A DNA stretch of 64,000 nucleotides from Corbicula japonica (GCA_038501625.1 JAZAYU010000034.1:5306467-5370466); one strand, 5' to 3'. Counted from the stretch's first letter, positions 1 to 10,795 are shown. The notes: generated by a model from the letters alone, not told the origin. Made by a program: numbers and translations.

Positions 1-1206
1 TACGGTTTCCATTTGCTAAAATATCACGGATATCAGTATTCTCCAGATAACTTAATGACAAATGCACCTGAATGAAATAGGATAAAGAAAAATTAATATC
101 TGTATGCACAACATTCGGGAGCAGACAATGCCGCATCAAATGCCGACACCGTTTGCAGCGCCTTCTTGGATACTACGTCCGCATAATTTTTCTCAATTAC
201 TACATAAAGCAAGGTAAAACTAAGTTAAAGATTGATTGGACGATATGTGTACCACACCTCACTGTAGACATCCCACATACTAGATATTAAAACTTTAGAA
301 ATATTAAAAGAACCGAACTTTAACTAATGTGTAAATTTATCAACCACCGAGTCTACCTTGTCCTTACGACGAGAATAACACCAAAGTGACAGCATTCTTC
401 TGTGGATCAAAAAACATGGCTCAAGATTATAATACTTAGATTGGAGATCACCAATCTCAGTTTTAAAACCTTCATCACTGAAATAGTCTACCATCTGATA
501 TCTCAGCTTGTCCAACTATTGATCTGTTCAAAAGCCAGTCTGCCGGATCAAACATTTACCAAGATTATAAAACTAAGATTGAAACCAGTCTAAACTCTCA
601 AGTATCATATTGGCTGAAATAGCGATCATTCGCCATTTTAGCCAATCAGATGCTCAAGATTTGAGACTGTTCTCCTGATTTAGTTTTATGATCTTGGGCA
701 CAACGGCTTTAGATTTGAGACAGTTTTATGATCTTGGGTCTTTCCATCAATAAGACATTTTTTTATTCGTTCAGCTTGACGTGTTCACGTGATAAGATTG
801 TAGCTAGATCTCTCGATCGATTAATTGTAAGACTGCAAACCTTGTTTCCTTTGTATCTTACGTGAATCTTCACTTTTTATAACCTTATTTTTAAACACCT
901 GGGTCCAAGAACGTCATGTGATGGAATAAATTGCAAAACAATCGTTTATGTATTTCAGAAAACATGTATGATCGTAAACAACGTGATTTCAAACATTATC
1001 TCTGGTTTAATTAGAACCTATAGTGATTGTGGGTCGTAAAGAGACAGTTTCGTCTACAGTTAATTTACGTTAAGATAGCGATATTAAATTCTACGAGTAT
1101 TCATCATACAACGAAATTGCAAAATTATCAAAATAGCGAAAAATGCTAGTATTAAAAATCATAGTACGGTATAACATTATGACGATGTTGATATGTATTT
1201 ATTTAC
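1..1206 (-). other. intron of the TRPC-like gene, left edge
   Basis: This stretch lies downstream of the donor that follows the exon at 1207-1346. I see no further TRPC exon in it, so S4, S5, the pore and S6 must lie beyond position 1. It holds one degenerate copy of the palindromic MITE (559-702) with a short duplicated tail to about 742. The short ORFs at 324-593 resemble no known protein. Confidence 0.5.
559..702. repeat. palindromic MITE copy (degenerate)
   Basis: Diverged copy of the roughly 150-bp palindromic family described at 33950. The arm pattern is retained: a CCAAGATTATAAAACT start, the GGCTGAAAT...ATTTTAGCC centre, and an AGTTTTATGATCTTGGGCAC end. Confidence 0.7.
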
Positions 1207-1346
1207 CTTCAGCATCACTATATATTTGAGTCCAAATGAGCAGGTGTATGTAACCAGCATGGAGAAGTCCACAATGTTGTACAGGGTGGAGCAATACGAT
1301 ACCACTCCCTCGTGATAGATCTGTGTGCACTCGTGATACAGAAAAC
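1207..1346 (-). CDS. TRPC: TRPC-like channel, coding exon 7 (S2-S3 linker and S3)
   Basis: 140-nt exon. On the minus strand it is bounded by acceptor CCCCAG at 1347 and donor GTAAAT just below 1207. It starts in phase 1 (a shared Gly codon with the previous exon) and ends in phase 0. It encodes about residues 463-509. A Trp/Phe-rich linker is followed by LYNIVDFSMLVTYTCSFGLK, which matches the S3 helix of TRPC channels (the LMDFVMNSLYLATISLK region in vertebrate TRPC4/5). The gene then runs off the window, so the voltage-sensor-like S4, the pore and the TRP box are not visible here. Confidence 0.85.
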
Positions 1347-1411
1347 CTGGGGAAGAACAACGTGGTGTGCTGTTAATTGATATGTTATGGTGGCATATTT
1401 CTGTCCTAAAC

Positions 1412-1508
1412 GGGACCCAAGATCATAAAACTGCTCGCCATTTCAGCCAATCAGATGCTTGACATTTGAGACTGGTTTCCATTTTCAGTTTTATAATCTT
1501 GAGGCAAG
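1412..1508. repeat. palindromic MITE copy (one arm mostly lost)
   Basis: The outer end (GGACCCAAGATCATAAAACT) is joined directly to the centre and right arm (CGCCATTTCAGCCAATCAGA onward). This is an internally deleted copy of the family described at 33950, located in the intron between exons 6 and 7. Confidence 0.75.
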
Positions 1509-1739
1509 AGTGTTTATTTCGCATTTTTTTAGATTGAGCAACGGACTATTAATGATAAACGTCTCAAATATCGATAAGTAAAAAAAAACGATTTTAGCCA
1601 AATTATATACAAACATGCATTTCAAATCGGACAACTTATATATGAATAATAATATATTATATACCTGTCAAGTACATTCTAATTAGACAAAAGAAAAAGA
1701 AAAATACTAATATCAAACAGAAAAGAAAATACGTATTAC

Positions 1740-1880
1740 CCAACACCCAGATGGTAATCAGAAGTTGGGTTGTTGTTGGTATCAACTGTCGTATCGGAAG
1801 GTCGTGGCCGTAGGAATACGCCGATGGTGTGATGTTTTTCATAAGCTCATATTTGATAAAGACAGATGGATACTCCGAAC
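1740..1880 (-). CDS. TRPC: TRPC-like channel, coding exon 6 (S1-S2 loop and S2)
   Basis: 141-nt exon. The acceptor ATTTTAG lies at 1881-1887 and the donor GTAATA just below 1740. It begins and ends in phase 1, with split Gly codons at both junctions, which fits its neighbours. It encodes about residues 416-463: an extracellular S1-S2 loop (with a potential NIT glycosylation sequon), then TTTQLLITIWVLG. That matches the S2 segment of TRPC proteins, which typically reads 'E..I..WVLGFIW'. Confidence 0.85.
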
Positions 1881-2962
1881 CTAAAATTGCATTATATTAT
1901 TTAAACAGACTTCCAGAAAACCAGACTTCCTGGTGAACGAAATGGTCTCACACGATTGAAAATACCATTCTACATTCTATTTTGGGTTTCAAAAATTGTT
2001 TTATTGTTAAAAATGACACTCGTTTTCGAATAATGTTCAGAATTTTGATTTGTAAGCAGATCTTTTGTAAAAAGTTGTGATAAACTAAAAATTGTAAATG
2101 TTTTAGCGTCTGTCATTTTCCATTACTCATTTTATTTAATAACGGATATTTAATGAAATGTTGCATCTGTGAACACCAGTTTTATGATGTATTAATTTTT
2201 ATTACCGTTTTAAGTCTTCAATGTTCATTGATCTTCTATTCTCCGGAGACACTAAGCTTTTAATGATTGTATGTCTTCACTAGTTTTGTTGCTGATAAAA
2301 TTAATATCCGGCTTTTATAGTAATATATAATATGAAAGTTCAGTGGCATTTTGTTCAAATAGGCCGCAAAATAAGATAATTAGATAAAGTATTTGGTTAA
2401 AGATTCCAAGGCCATAAGGCCGTCAAAAATGATAGGTTCACTGGTTTCATGGTTTCATACATATTCCTGTTTTTTTTTTCTAGAACGCGCTGTTATTCAA
2501 TGAAAATCGTACATTTTAATGTAAGCGAATTGTATATAAATCACTTCTACGGAACTAACTAAGCCGAAGAGAAATTTCAGTATCTGAATGATATAAGAGT
2601 AGACTGTCGACATAAAGTTTTCTTGTAATCATACAGATGAAAATGCAACTTAGAAAGTCACCGAATACTATAAATATGCTTCTACTGCAGGCTCGGTTTG
2701 ATTGAGCCGTTCGAGGGCAGTAATGAAATGCACATTACTGCCCACGCCGCCTAGCGCCGGGTTAAGCGCAACTTACTATTTACACCAGCAATCAGTACAT
2801 TTTTAACGATCCCAAACGATGGTTTGCTTATGGCGATGAACATGGAACCATCAATGCGGTATTTTCAGCTTAACACCATGCTTATCAGCAGCGGCGTATG
2901 GTCCCCAGATAAAACAATGTAAAAGAAAACAATGACGGAAAGTTTTAAAATAATGTACTTAC
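1881..2962 (-). other. intron of the TRPC-like gene
   Basis: About 1.1 kb, AT-rich. Its only recognisable content is one copy of a roughly 230-bp interspersed repeat (2687-2917); the rest shows no feature that I can support. Confidence 0.6.
2687..2917 (+). repeat. 230-bp interspersed repeat, copy 1
   Basis: It matches 4134-4366 nearly end to end: both begin GCAGGCTCGGTTTGATTGAG and end GCGGCGTATGGTCCCCAGAT. The GCTCGGTTTGATTGAGC start can form a small hairpin. A third partial copy lies inverted at about 62018-62100. I do not recognise the family; it is SINE-like in size. Confidence 0.75.
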
Positions 2963-3092
2963 CTAACGTGTTATTTTGTCTTAAAATATATGTGTCTTCG
3001 CTCGTAGAAATAACAATCAGCGCAAGGAACGTGACAAAGGAAGCCGAGTGAACTGTAAACTTTATCCACGGGAACTGAAGCACTCTTATGAA
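2963..3092 (-). CDS. TRPC: TRPC-like channel, coding exon 5 (S1)
   Basis: 130-nt exon. The acceptor CTGTACAG lies just above 3092 and the donor GTAAGT just below 2963. It starts in phase 0 and ends in phase 1. It encodes about residues 373-415. The sequence WIKFTVHSASFVTFLALIVI is the S1 transmembrane segment; TRPC4/5 has [20 protein letters not shown] at this point, and the His-x-Ala/Ser-Ser core is shared. The Gln/Asn-rich tail begins the extracellular S1-S2 loop. Confidence 0.88.
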
Positions 3093-3282
3093 CTGTACAG
3101 GAAACAGAAACCATCCATTTCATTAAATAAATTGACTTTTAAAAATGCCGTAGACACATTTGAAAAAGGAAAAAAAATCACTCGCTTGAGGTAGAGTTTT
3201 TGCTTATTTCTTCGTAATTCCTGGACAGATTTTGATCAGATCACCGTACTCCTGATAAAAAGCATTTCGATCGACACTGAGG

Positions 3283-3425
3283 ATTTGTGGCGTCTTATTT
3301 GAATTGACATGTTTATAACAAACATGCTCTGTCTTCCTCTCTTCTTTTTCGCTGCGTGGGGAGGCTGTGTTTTGTGAGTGTGGCGATTCCTTGTATACAT
3401 ATTTCACTATTTTAACCTTCATTAT
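3283..3425 (+). repeat. SINE-like repeat, 3' part
   Basis: It shares its length (TTTGTGGCGTCTTATTTGAA ... GAGGCTGTGTTTTGTGAGTG) with 52300-52470, 61555-61725 and, more divergently, 17400-17500. This is the 3' half of the family described at 52223. Confidence 0.75.
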
Positions 3426-4084
3426 CATTCGGCTGTCAGACATTTCAAACTAAATTTGTCTTGGAATGTTTAAGAAAACGGCAGTCGATTGATATATGAG
3501 GTTTAATGTCAATGAAAATGCTTTTTAGCAGGTGTACGTGCTATTCCTCTGATAAAAATGGTCCAGAAATTACTGATGTAACACTAGGGCCTTGATATAA
3601 TGTTTAAATTTTTTAACAACATAAGCTATATACAGTATTAGGTAAGGCAAACCAACGGAGTACTATAATTTGTTTTATGGAATACCTGTTTTTAACTAAA
3701 GCCTACCATTAAATATGTATACTTCATTTGCAAAAAAGTTGCTTTATTCGTTTCCCTTAACCTTGTCTTTGTCAAATGTGAAAAAGATTTAATCACAAAT
3801 CGAAACCTGTCACTAACAATTAATAACATATTTTTAACTCAAGTCGTATCTTATAAAATTTTTTGATACAACTGCGTAATTATATCTTTGCGTCAGTATA
3901 TATTTACATGTATTGTCAGTTGATACTTCGAAATAAATAATGTTCGCGGAGTCAAAATTTTCGTGGGTTTCATAACCATATCAATCCACAAATCCACAAA
4001 TTTAAATCCACCATTAAATATAAACTTATTTAAAAACTGTATTCAAACATATTTTGGAAAATGTAGTTCCGCGAATTTAAGATA

Positions 4085-4366
4085 GATGAAAAGGGAACTT
4101 TGAAGACCCTCGACCACGACACATGAAAATATTGCAGGCTCGGTTTGATTGAGCCTGTTCATGGGCAGTAATGAAAATGCTTTTTACTGCCCAAGCCGCC
4201 TAGCCCCGGGTTGAGCGCAACTCAATATTTACACCAATAAACAGTATAATTTTGATCCATCCCAAACGATGGTATGCATATGGCGGTGAACATGGAACCT
4301 TCAATGCGGTATTTTCAGATTAATACTATTCCATGTTCAGCGGCGTATGGTCCCCAGATAAAAGAA
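4085..4366 (+). repeat. 230-bp interspersed repeat, copy 2 (longer)
   Basis: Second copy of the repeat at 2687-2917, with about 50 bp of extra 5' sequence (GATGAAAAGGGAACTTTGAA onward). The extra part is shared with the inverted copy at about 62018-62100, so copy 1 is 5'-truncated relative to this one. Confidence 0.72.
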
Positions 4367-4542
4367 TGGGTTTGCCCTAAACGACTAAACAGAAAATAAT
4401 TATGAGAGGGGATCTTAGAATAAAAACGCTGCAAATCACAGACAACGCCAAAGGCAAAAGAACCAATGGAAAGAAGGTTTAACAAAAGAAAACACGGAAT
4501 TGTATGAAAATAAATGCGCTAAGAGTAGTGTGAAAACATTAC

Positions 4543-4713
4543 CTTAACGCTCGTCTTTGGTGTAAGAAGAAAGATGAAGTTCAGGAAGGGATATGCTAGG
4601 AGAAATGCACAGACCATCAGAACTCGCCGAAGTATACTAGCTTTCATAAACGGTCCTATACCTTCGAACCAGCTTCGTTCCAACCTTTGTTGACAGCTGG
4701 GATGGGATACAAA
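4543..4713 (-). CDS. TRPC: TRPC-like channel, coding exon 4 (pre-S1)
   Basis: 171-nt exon, phase 0 at both ends. The acceptor GTTTCAG lies just above 4713 and the donor GTAATG just below 4543. It encodes about residues 316-372. It opens FVSHPSCQQRLERSWFEG, matching the TRPC signature FVA(H/Q)PNCQQ...W at the junction of cytosolic linker and membrane domain. It continues with a hydrophobic stretch (VLMVCAFLLAYPFLNFIFLL) that corresponds to the pre-S1 elbow. Confidence 0.9.
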
Positions 4714-5428
4714 CTGAAACCAAAATACGTTCTGTAATTTCTGCTGAAGGGAATCATTCTATCAGAATAATTTTATCAGAAGAGGACCGAATATTACTTT
4801 TGTTAATGCACGCGTAAATTCTGCCTCATACGCATTTAGATAAAAAGCCCACCGAGTCGAAAATTATATATAATTTATGCGTGATTGTTTAAACGCTATT
4901 TTTTTATAATTTGAACAATAACAGCTCCTGCGGTCAGCCTGCAAAGGTACCAGAAACTAACATAATGACAGTAATACTCATCAATTTCCTTTCGTCACAT
5001 TTTATGTGGATAACATGAAACCAAAGGCATTTCCCACGCATCACAGAAAAGTAAGAGATTATAAGAATGATATCGAAGAAAATAATGATTGTCGTTGACG
5101 CCCACATAGCATCAGATAGATAATAAGCTCAATGATATCAAATAAAGTATCAACGTACATGTGAAATAAATTAAATGACAATGTTATACAACTTACTATG
5201 TTACACAATTTTCCACGTTACAAAACTTTACTATGTTACTCAACTTAAAGTGTTACACAGCTTATCATGAACTACACAATTCATGTTTATTTGTTTTAAC
5301 AAATTAATAATGTTATACAACTCATGTTAAACACCTTAACACTGTTAGACAACTTGCCACGTTACACGTATCATGTTACGTAATAACTTATCATTTTAAA
5401 CACATGGACGAATTTATCAAGCTCAAAC
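4714..5428 (-). other. intron of the TRPC-like gene
   Basis: 715-bp intron. A degenerate ATGTTACACAACTT-type short repeat occupies 5180-5390; otherwise nothing is supported. Confidence 0.6.
5180..5390. repeat. degenerate short tandem repeat
   Basis: Irregular repeats of an ATGTTACACAACTT-like core, spaced roughly 20-25 bp apart. They are strongly diverged and interrupted. Confidence 0.5.
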
Positions 5429-5602
5429 CTTTTTCTCCCCATACTGGAGTGCAAGCCGCAGTCTGGCTAGTGTGTTATATTTCTCTTCATCCGGTTTACC
5501 AGTCTTGTTTAGGACGAGTTCCAGCTCATCCTGGGTTCGAACCCTGTCCAGTAACTTGACCACATACTCACTTAACTGATTCGACAGCTCTCTGTATTCT
5601 TG
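5429..5602 (-). CDS. TRPC: TRPC-like channel, coding exon 3 (TRP_2 / linker helices)
   Basis: 174-nt exon, phase 0 at both ends. A polypyrimidine tract and CAG lie just above 5602, and the donor GTTTGA just below 5429. It encodes about residues 258-315. EYRELSNQLSEYVVKLLDRV followed by QDELELVLN matches the TRPC linker-helix pattern ([30 protein letters not shown] in TRPC4). The last part, LARLRLALQYGEKK, matches LARLKLAIKYRQKE. This helical linker packs between the ankyrin repeats and the membrane domain in TRPC tetramers. Confidence 0.9.
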
Positions 5603-8004
5603 CTGTAAAAAAAAAACACTGAGTAAGTTATGTCATATAGAAACAGTATGCAATTATTGAGTTAATGTGACTTTTTAGTATGGTTTAATGATTGATAAAA
5701 AAACTGTTTCCTCTAAAAAGAAGAAACAAATAATTCTATCACGCTAAACAGCTGAGCTTGGTTTCTGTAAATCGAATGAAATCTTATTACTTCCTTCTTA
5801 ACGCTTCAACACTCGCTGCCATTTGTGCATCATATTACAACAATCGAATTAGGTGGAGAAAATATGAAAGAGCTTGCTTGCTGAATGAAGTATCACTCCG
5901 TTTACAAGATGCAAAGAAGGATTATAACTGTTTACTATTATCAATAATAAAAATATTCATACGTTAAATGTTTTAAGACGACAAATAATGTGACCCGTCT
6001 TACCCTTAAAGAGTTTGTGTGTACAGTAAACGAGACCTTTAAACTCGTTCAAAGTATAAGAAGTCTCTATAAGAAGTCTCTTTTTAAAACAACAGCATAC
6101 ATTTCATTAGATGCTCACAACAGCCGTATTCTAATTATGGGTGAGAGTATAGACCGAACAGTGATAGGACGTTCAAAGTCCGTGATACACATTAACTACA
6201 TGACGTAATGGTAAATTATGTGTCATTGGCACGATAAAGCATGGACAAAAAGGTAAACAATAAGAGCTAGATGAAGCTTTTCACATAAAATCTTAAAGCT
6301 TAAGATGTATTTAAACGAACAATATCGAGCGTTAAATTAGCTGTGTCGTGACAGAACTATCTTTAATTATGCTATAATGAGATAAACAACATAGTACGCC
6401 GACAATTTGTGGTCAGGATTGACTAGTGGTTACCAGTCTTAGCTGGTTCCCAGTCTCTGCTTGTTTGATTCAAGGGAGATGAGCAGGATTGATGAATAGA
6501 ACAGGTTTGCGAAAAGGGTTATTAATCAGTTGAATATCATTATTTGAAGCTCAAATATTGATTTACACCCGAAATATTTCAAACCAATATTTTTAAAAAA
6601 GAGGGAATATATAAATGGTGTTTCCTATCCTATGCGACGCGCAGAGGTTAGCTATTTTTGTATTACCTGCGTAAAGCCGCGTTGGTTTTGGGGATTGTCA
6701 CGTGATCACTTATATAGGGATTTCTTCAGCGGATTGTTTTCAGGTCCGGTAAAATGGTAAAATTAACCGAAAACTTCCTCCCGGAGGGTTTAAAATGTAG
6801 AGTTTAGTGAAAAGTAAACGTAAGTGTTACATCGATCGATCTGTTTACGATTTTACCGAGTACACCTGCTCGACCCTGCACATCTCCCTTTAATGTTTAA
6901 ACTGCATTTAAAACAACAACAACAACAACAACTAATATCTAAACACATTCTTAAAACCCTATCCTATCAAGTACGTTGTGTATCAGAATACATGTATTTT
7001 TAAATCATCACATTGAGATGAGTTTAAAATCCAACATAATACAAAAGAAATCCAACTTGTTGGGGGCAAACAGTATATTTGGCAGGGTATATACTATCAG
7101 AGAAGGTGTTTTATGTCACATCAATAATTATAAATTAGACTTAGTTAGTACATAGAGAAGTGCGGCCTGAAATGGAGCTAAGAGAAGACATGAGAAAGTA
7201 TCGAACGGTCATTATATACGGGATAAAGGCCAGCTTGGACTGTTACCATCTACAACACTATATGGCAAATATAAAATGTTACACAGGGGCGACACTCTGT
7301 TACACGAGGAGTTGAATCTAGATGACCTAAGTATCAGTTTGTCGTCAATTAAGATCGTATTTTCAATGTTAACAAATAAAAGACGGTTTTGTTTGCCCAG
7401 TTTTTATCTTTTTATTACCTTGGCTCAAAAATTATTTTTTATATCTTCTGCTGTAAACATGTCTTCAAAGTTAGCTGTAATTTACGCTGTAAAGTTGTAA
7501 CGGTTTTGTCGACGACTCAGTATCTATTGTAACGGTTTTGTCGACGACTCAGTATGTATTGTAACGGTTTTGTCGACGACTCAGTATCTATCGTAACGGT
7601 TTTGTGGACGACTCAGTATCTATTGTAACTGTTTAGCCGACGACTCAGTATCAATTGTAACGGTTTTGTCGACGACTCAGTATCTATTGTAACTGTTTCG
7701 CCGACAACTCAGTATTTATTGTAACTGTTTTGTCGACGACTTAGTATCTATTGTAACTGTTTTGCCGACGACTCAGTATCTATTTTAACAGTTTTGTCGA
7801 CGACTCAGTATCTATTTTAACAGTTTTGTCGACGACTCAGTATCAATTGTAACGGTTTTGTCGACGACTCAGTATATATTGTAACGTTTTGGGACTACTT
7901 TGTTACAATGTGTACCTGACGCGTCCTAAAACGTACAATACTAAAGTCGTTTACATACAACTCCTTGTGTAACAGAGTATCGCTCCGGTGTTCCGGTGTA
8001 TTAC
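5603..8004 (-). other. intron of the TRPC-like gene
   Basis: 2.4-kb intron. It holds a 32-bp minisatellite at 7497-7890 and a short (ACA)n run near 6914-6930. The ORFs at 5758-6208 and 7276-7500 have no recognisable content and are probably chance. Confidence 0.6.
7497..7890. repeat. 32-bp minisatellite, about 12 copies
   Basis: Direct tandem repetition of a 32-bp unit containing TTTTGTCGACGACTCAGTAT, seen by eye at 32-bp spacing (for example 7501, 7533, 7565). Units differ by a few substitutions (GTCGAC/GCCGAC/GTGGAC). The array lies in a TRPC intron about 120 bp downstream of exon 2's donor. Confidence 0.92.
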
Positions 8005-8496
8005 CTTGAAACATTTCTCCGCCTTTGAAAGATTGTTCAACTCATTTGACAACTGAAACGCTGTGAGGATGGGATCCTTACTTGACAATGAGATATATGC
8101 CTCACTCGACATACCCCGGTAAGCGTTTAGTCTATACTTTGCTGACCTCAACTGATCGAACTTCATTTTATTCACACACTCTTGGCAAAGACATCCAAAT
8201 TTGTGTGGTTTCTGAATTCTGTCACCCCGCAACAAAAGTAATTGCACTATTTCGTACTGGTTTTTCTGCGCAGCTAAAATAAGCGGAGTGATATCGGGTG
8301 AAAATTGGGATTCCTCGTACTGTGTTTTGAAAAAGTGGTCGTCATCGCCGAACTTCTTTCTCTCCTTCCATATTTCCAGGTAACGCTTATGTTTAAGGAT
8401 GTTCTCGGCAATCTGAACGTGACCTGCACTGATTGCTTGCAAAACGGCTTCGTAGATATGCCGACTGCTGGACTTTTCCAGTAGTACCTCAACCAC
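8005..8496 (-). CDS. TRPC: TRPC-like channel, coding exon 2 (ankyrin repeats and TRP_2 start)
   Basis: 492-nt exon, phase 0 at both ends. The acceptor TTTTTCAG lies just above 8496 and the donor GTAATA just below 8005. It encodes about residues 94-257 of the form starting at 40399. Ankyrin-type helices occur at about 94-130 and 158-185 (FSPDITPLILAAQKNQYEIV). Then comes PHKFGCLCQECV, residues 190-201. Its H-x3-C-x-C-x2-C spacing (His191, Cys195, Cys197, Cys200) is the zinc-binding site described in TRPC4/TRPC5 structures. RLNAYRGMSSEAYISLSSKD and AFQLSNELNNLSKAEKCFK are the TRP_2 domain signature. No breaks are visible, so this is a functional-looking exon. Confidence 0.95.
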
Positions 8497-8575
8497 CTGA
8501 AAAATAAATTTACCTGTGATAAAATTATAAGACAATCTGACAAGTCTAAAAGCTGGTAAACGATACCTAAGCTAA

Positions 8576-8581
8576 CATTTT
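8576..8581. repeat. 6-bp target-site duplication, left copy
   Basis: CATTTT lies immediately outside the left end of the 8582-12474 element. The identical CATTTT occurs at 12475-12480. Confidence 0.85.
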
Positions 8582-8932
8582 AGTAGTAATCCCGTCGGTT
8601 TAGCCCCATGACTGCGCATGCGCGGCGGCCATATTGGATATGACTCATGATCATGAGGTCATGTTGGAGGTAGTGCGGTTCTAAATTTAGAATAACATCA
8701 CGGGGTTATTTTTAGAATGACATGATCTCCCGGAAGTATACGGAGCTGACTCGTATACCCGATCTAGAGCCTGGTTCGCGTCCATTGAGGGTCAGGGACT
8801 CGGCTCTAGACGGAGAGAAAATGTCAATAGCATTGCATAGAACATGTTGAGACGTTTCGTTCGATACCTTACACGACCTGGTTTCGACTTGAAATAACCG
8901 AGATAACCCGTTTGTTCCGTGTGAATGATTTC
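8582..8932 (+). repeat. left terminal inverted repeat
   Basis: It pairs with 12116-12474 over its whole length. The pair differs by small indels (for example an 8-bp length difference near TAGTGCGG/GCGCACTACC) and scattered substitutions. The innermost 10 bp (GAATGATTTC) are the complement of a phrase in the 120-bp satellite monomer adjoining the other TIR. Confidence 0.93.
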
Positions 8933-9025
8933 GGTCTGGTTGTCGTGGATTTGCACCCAATGGACTTCAAGCCCCGCCCCTAAAAGTTTTTTGTAAGAGT
9001 AGGTGTTGGTAGCATATATAACAAA

Positions 9026-9292
9026 ATGGCCGGGAATATAAAGTGGGCGACGCCTATCGCGTCGGCAACGGAAATAGCCAGATCGAACTGGGAACGAGAA
9101 ATTCCAGAAACAGCAACGTTATTTCGACATTGGAAACGGCAGCATCCCGCCGGCGACAAACTCGATTGGCTGTCTTATAGCGGCGCGGCGGTTATTCATT
9201 CATCCGCGGCCTCTCGCGTGTGGAATTGCGCTCAGCAAGGGTTAGCTCTGCCCCCCCGCATCCGCGAACGATGTAAGAATCGGGCATCGTAA
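9026..9292 (+). CDS. small ORF inside the Polinton-like element, unknown function
   Basis: Intact 88-codon ORF that starts about 95 bp inside the left TIR. Its base composition is clearly more GC-rich than the flanks. The product is basic and Trp-rich (for example SNWERE, HWKRQHPAGDKLDWLSY) with a cationic C-terminus. I do not recognise it. Its position next to a structural-protein-like ORF, 25 bp away, suggests a remnant of an element-encoded gene. The composition supports real past coding, but function is not inferable. Confidence 0.45.
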   Translation: MAGNIKWATPIASATEIARSNWEREIPETATLFRHWKRQHPAGDKLDWLSYSGAAVIHSSAASRVWNCAQQGLALPPRIRERCKNRAS

Positions 9293-9317
9293 GCGTCGAT
9301 AAAAAATCGATTTCCAC

Positions 9318-9736
9318 ATGTACATCACGGCCAAAGCTAAATCGGAAGGTTTTACGAATACATCGGGTCAATTTTTAGTCGATGTTCCTTATCACGTGAA
9401 CACATTACGGGACCAATGGGAATGCGCATTAGTGGAAATATCGATGGATTGCAGTTTCGAGCCAAAAAGCGACAGATTGTACATGTGTGGCGATTTTTGG
9501 AAGAATCTTACATCAATGGGGACAAACAACAAGTACTAAGAAACGTAGAGGTCAGGGGGAAATACACAAAGTATCTCAACGAGCGTTATACAGACAGAAA
9601 CTACGTCCGGTGCCTGCACGGATTTCAACATTATTCGACATGGCGATTTAAAATGTTGGACGAAAACCTTAAAACTGTGAACTTTAGTGAAAATGAACTG
9701 CACGCAGTGTTGCATTTTAGACGAAAACAATCATGA
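9318..9736 (+). pseudogene. frameshifted remnant of a Polinton-like structural-protein ORF
   Basis: Two overlapping frames appear to be one gene broken near 9536. The first part (9318-9539) opens with ATG and contains LVDVPYHVNTL...DQWECALVEI. This resembles the N-terminal layout (a polar strand, then WEVALxEI) seen in small structural proteins of Polintons and related viruses. The second part, in another frame to 9736, ends with a HAVLHFRRK-type strand. The family link is from memory of the pattern and is tentative. The frame change (an indel) makes this copy a pseudogene. I give no repaired sequence. Confidence 0.4.
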
Positions 9737-9799
9737 TATGTAAATTTTGTCAAATAAAATCTGATTAAGCAAAATGTTGTTATTGTATTGCTGTTTGTC

Positions 9800-10440
9800 A
9801 CTAAAATGCCACACTTTGATCAGTTTTGTCACAGATTAACATAAAAATGACACTCGTTGAATCGTTTTTGACCCTTAATAATGCATTTTCCCGTATGGTC
9901 CTGAACAAAATTTGTCATGGATTGACGTAAAAATGTCACACGCTGAACAGTTTTTGTCACGCATTATCACAAAAATGACTCACATTGAATCGTTTTTGAC
10001 ACTTAATAATGCATTTTCCCGTAAGGTCCTGAACAAAATTTGTCATGGATTGACGCAAAAATATCACACGTTGAACAGTTTTTGTCACGCATTAACACAA
10101 AAATGACACACATCGAATCGTTTTTGACACTTAATAATACATTTTCCCGTAAGGTCCTATCAGTTTTTTGTCATGAATTGACGCAAAAACTTCACACGCT
10201 GAACAGTTTTTGTCACGCATAGACACAAAAATGACACTCGTTTATTCGTTTTTTACCCTTAACCATGTATTTTCCCGTATGGTCCTGAACAATATTTGTC
10301 ATGGATTGACGCAAAAATGTCACACGTCGTACAGTTTTTGTCACGCATTAACACAAAAATGTCATTCGTTGTTTCTTTTTCGACCCGTCACTATGTATTT
10401 TCCCGTAAGTCCTGAACAGTGTTTGAAACAAGAATAACAC
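9800..10440. repeat. tandem array, about 127-bp unit, roughly 5 copies
   Basis: Units begin at about 9840, 9968, 10096, 10222 and 10350 with CACAAAAATGACACTC-like phrases. Each carries TTTTCCCGTAAGGTCCTGAA and TTGTCATGGATTGACGCAAA. Within a unit the phrase 'TTTTGTCAC...AAAAATG' recurs, so the unit is itself a higher-order repeat. Several open frames across it are translations of the repeat, not genes. Confidence 0.9.
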
Positions 10441-10564
10441 AAGCTCAATCGGTTGTTTACCCTTTTGTCTAAATTTAGAAACAGTGTCATCGTTTTTTAT
10501 TGTGATTGGCTGTCTATTTTAACAAAATGTCGTCATAGTTTTGAAGCTAGTTATTTTAACCGCG

Positions 10565-10795
10565 ATTTAATTAGTTTTCCATCAAGCGCATTTAACGCCT
10601 GAACGCAATTAAGACATGCCTCACCGCTATTTCGTCGAATTAATGACTTTTCCGTCAATCACACTTAACGCCTGAATGCAAAATAGACAGGCCTCACTGG
10701 TCTTTCCGTGATTTAATGACTTTTCCAATAATCGCAGCTTTATGACTGATTACAAGATAAACACGCCTCACTGCTACTTCGGCGATTTAATGAGT
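10565..10795. repeat. tandem array, about 74-bp unit, 3 diverged copies
   Basis: Three consecutive units, each 'ATTTAATGACTTTTCC...GCCTCACTGCTATTTCGTCG'-like. They are clearly related but have many substitutions, so the array is older than the 120-bp array to its right. Confidence 0.75.

Larger units (their letters stand above)
3093..4542 (-). other. intron of the TRPC-like gene with two repeats
   Basis: 1.45-kb intron. It contains a SINE-like repeat (3283-3425) and copy 2 of the 230-bp repeat (4085-4366). I see nothing else. Confidence 0.6.

Noticed and set aside
9912..10437. Chain of 60-75-codon ORFs with repeated 'SCHGLTQKCH' phrases
   Set aside because: Translations of the 127-bp tandem array, not a gene.
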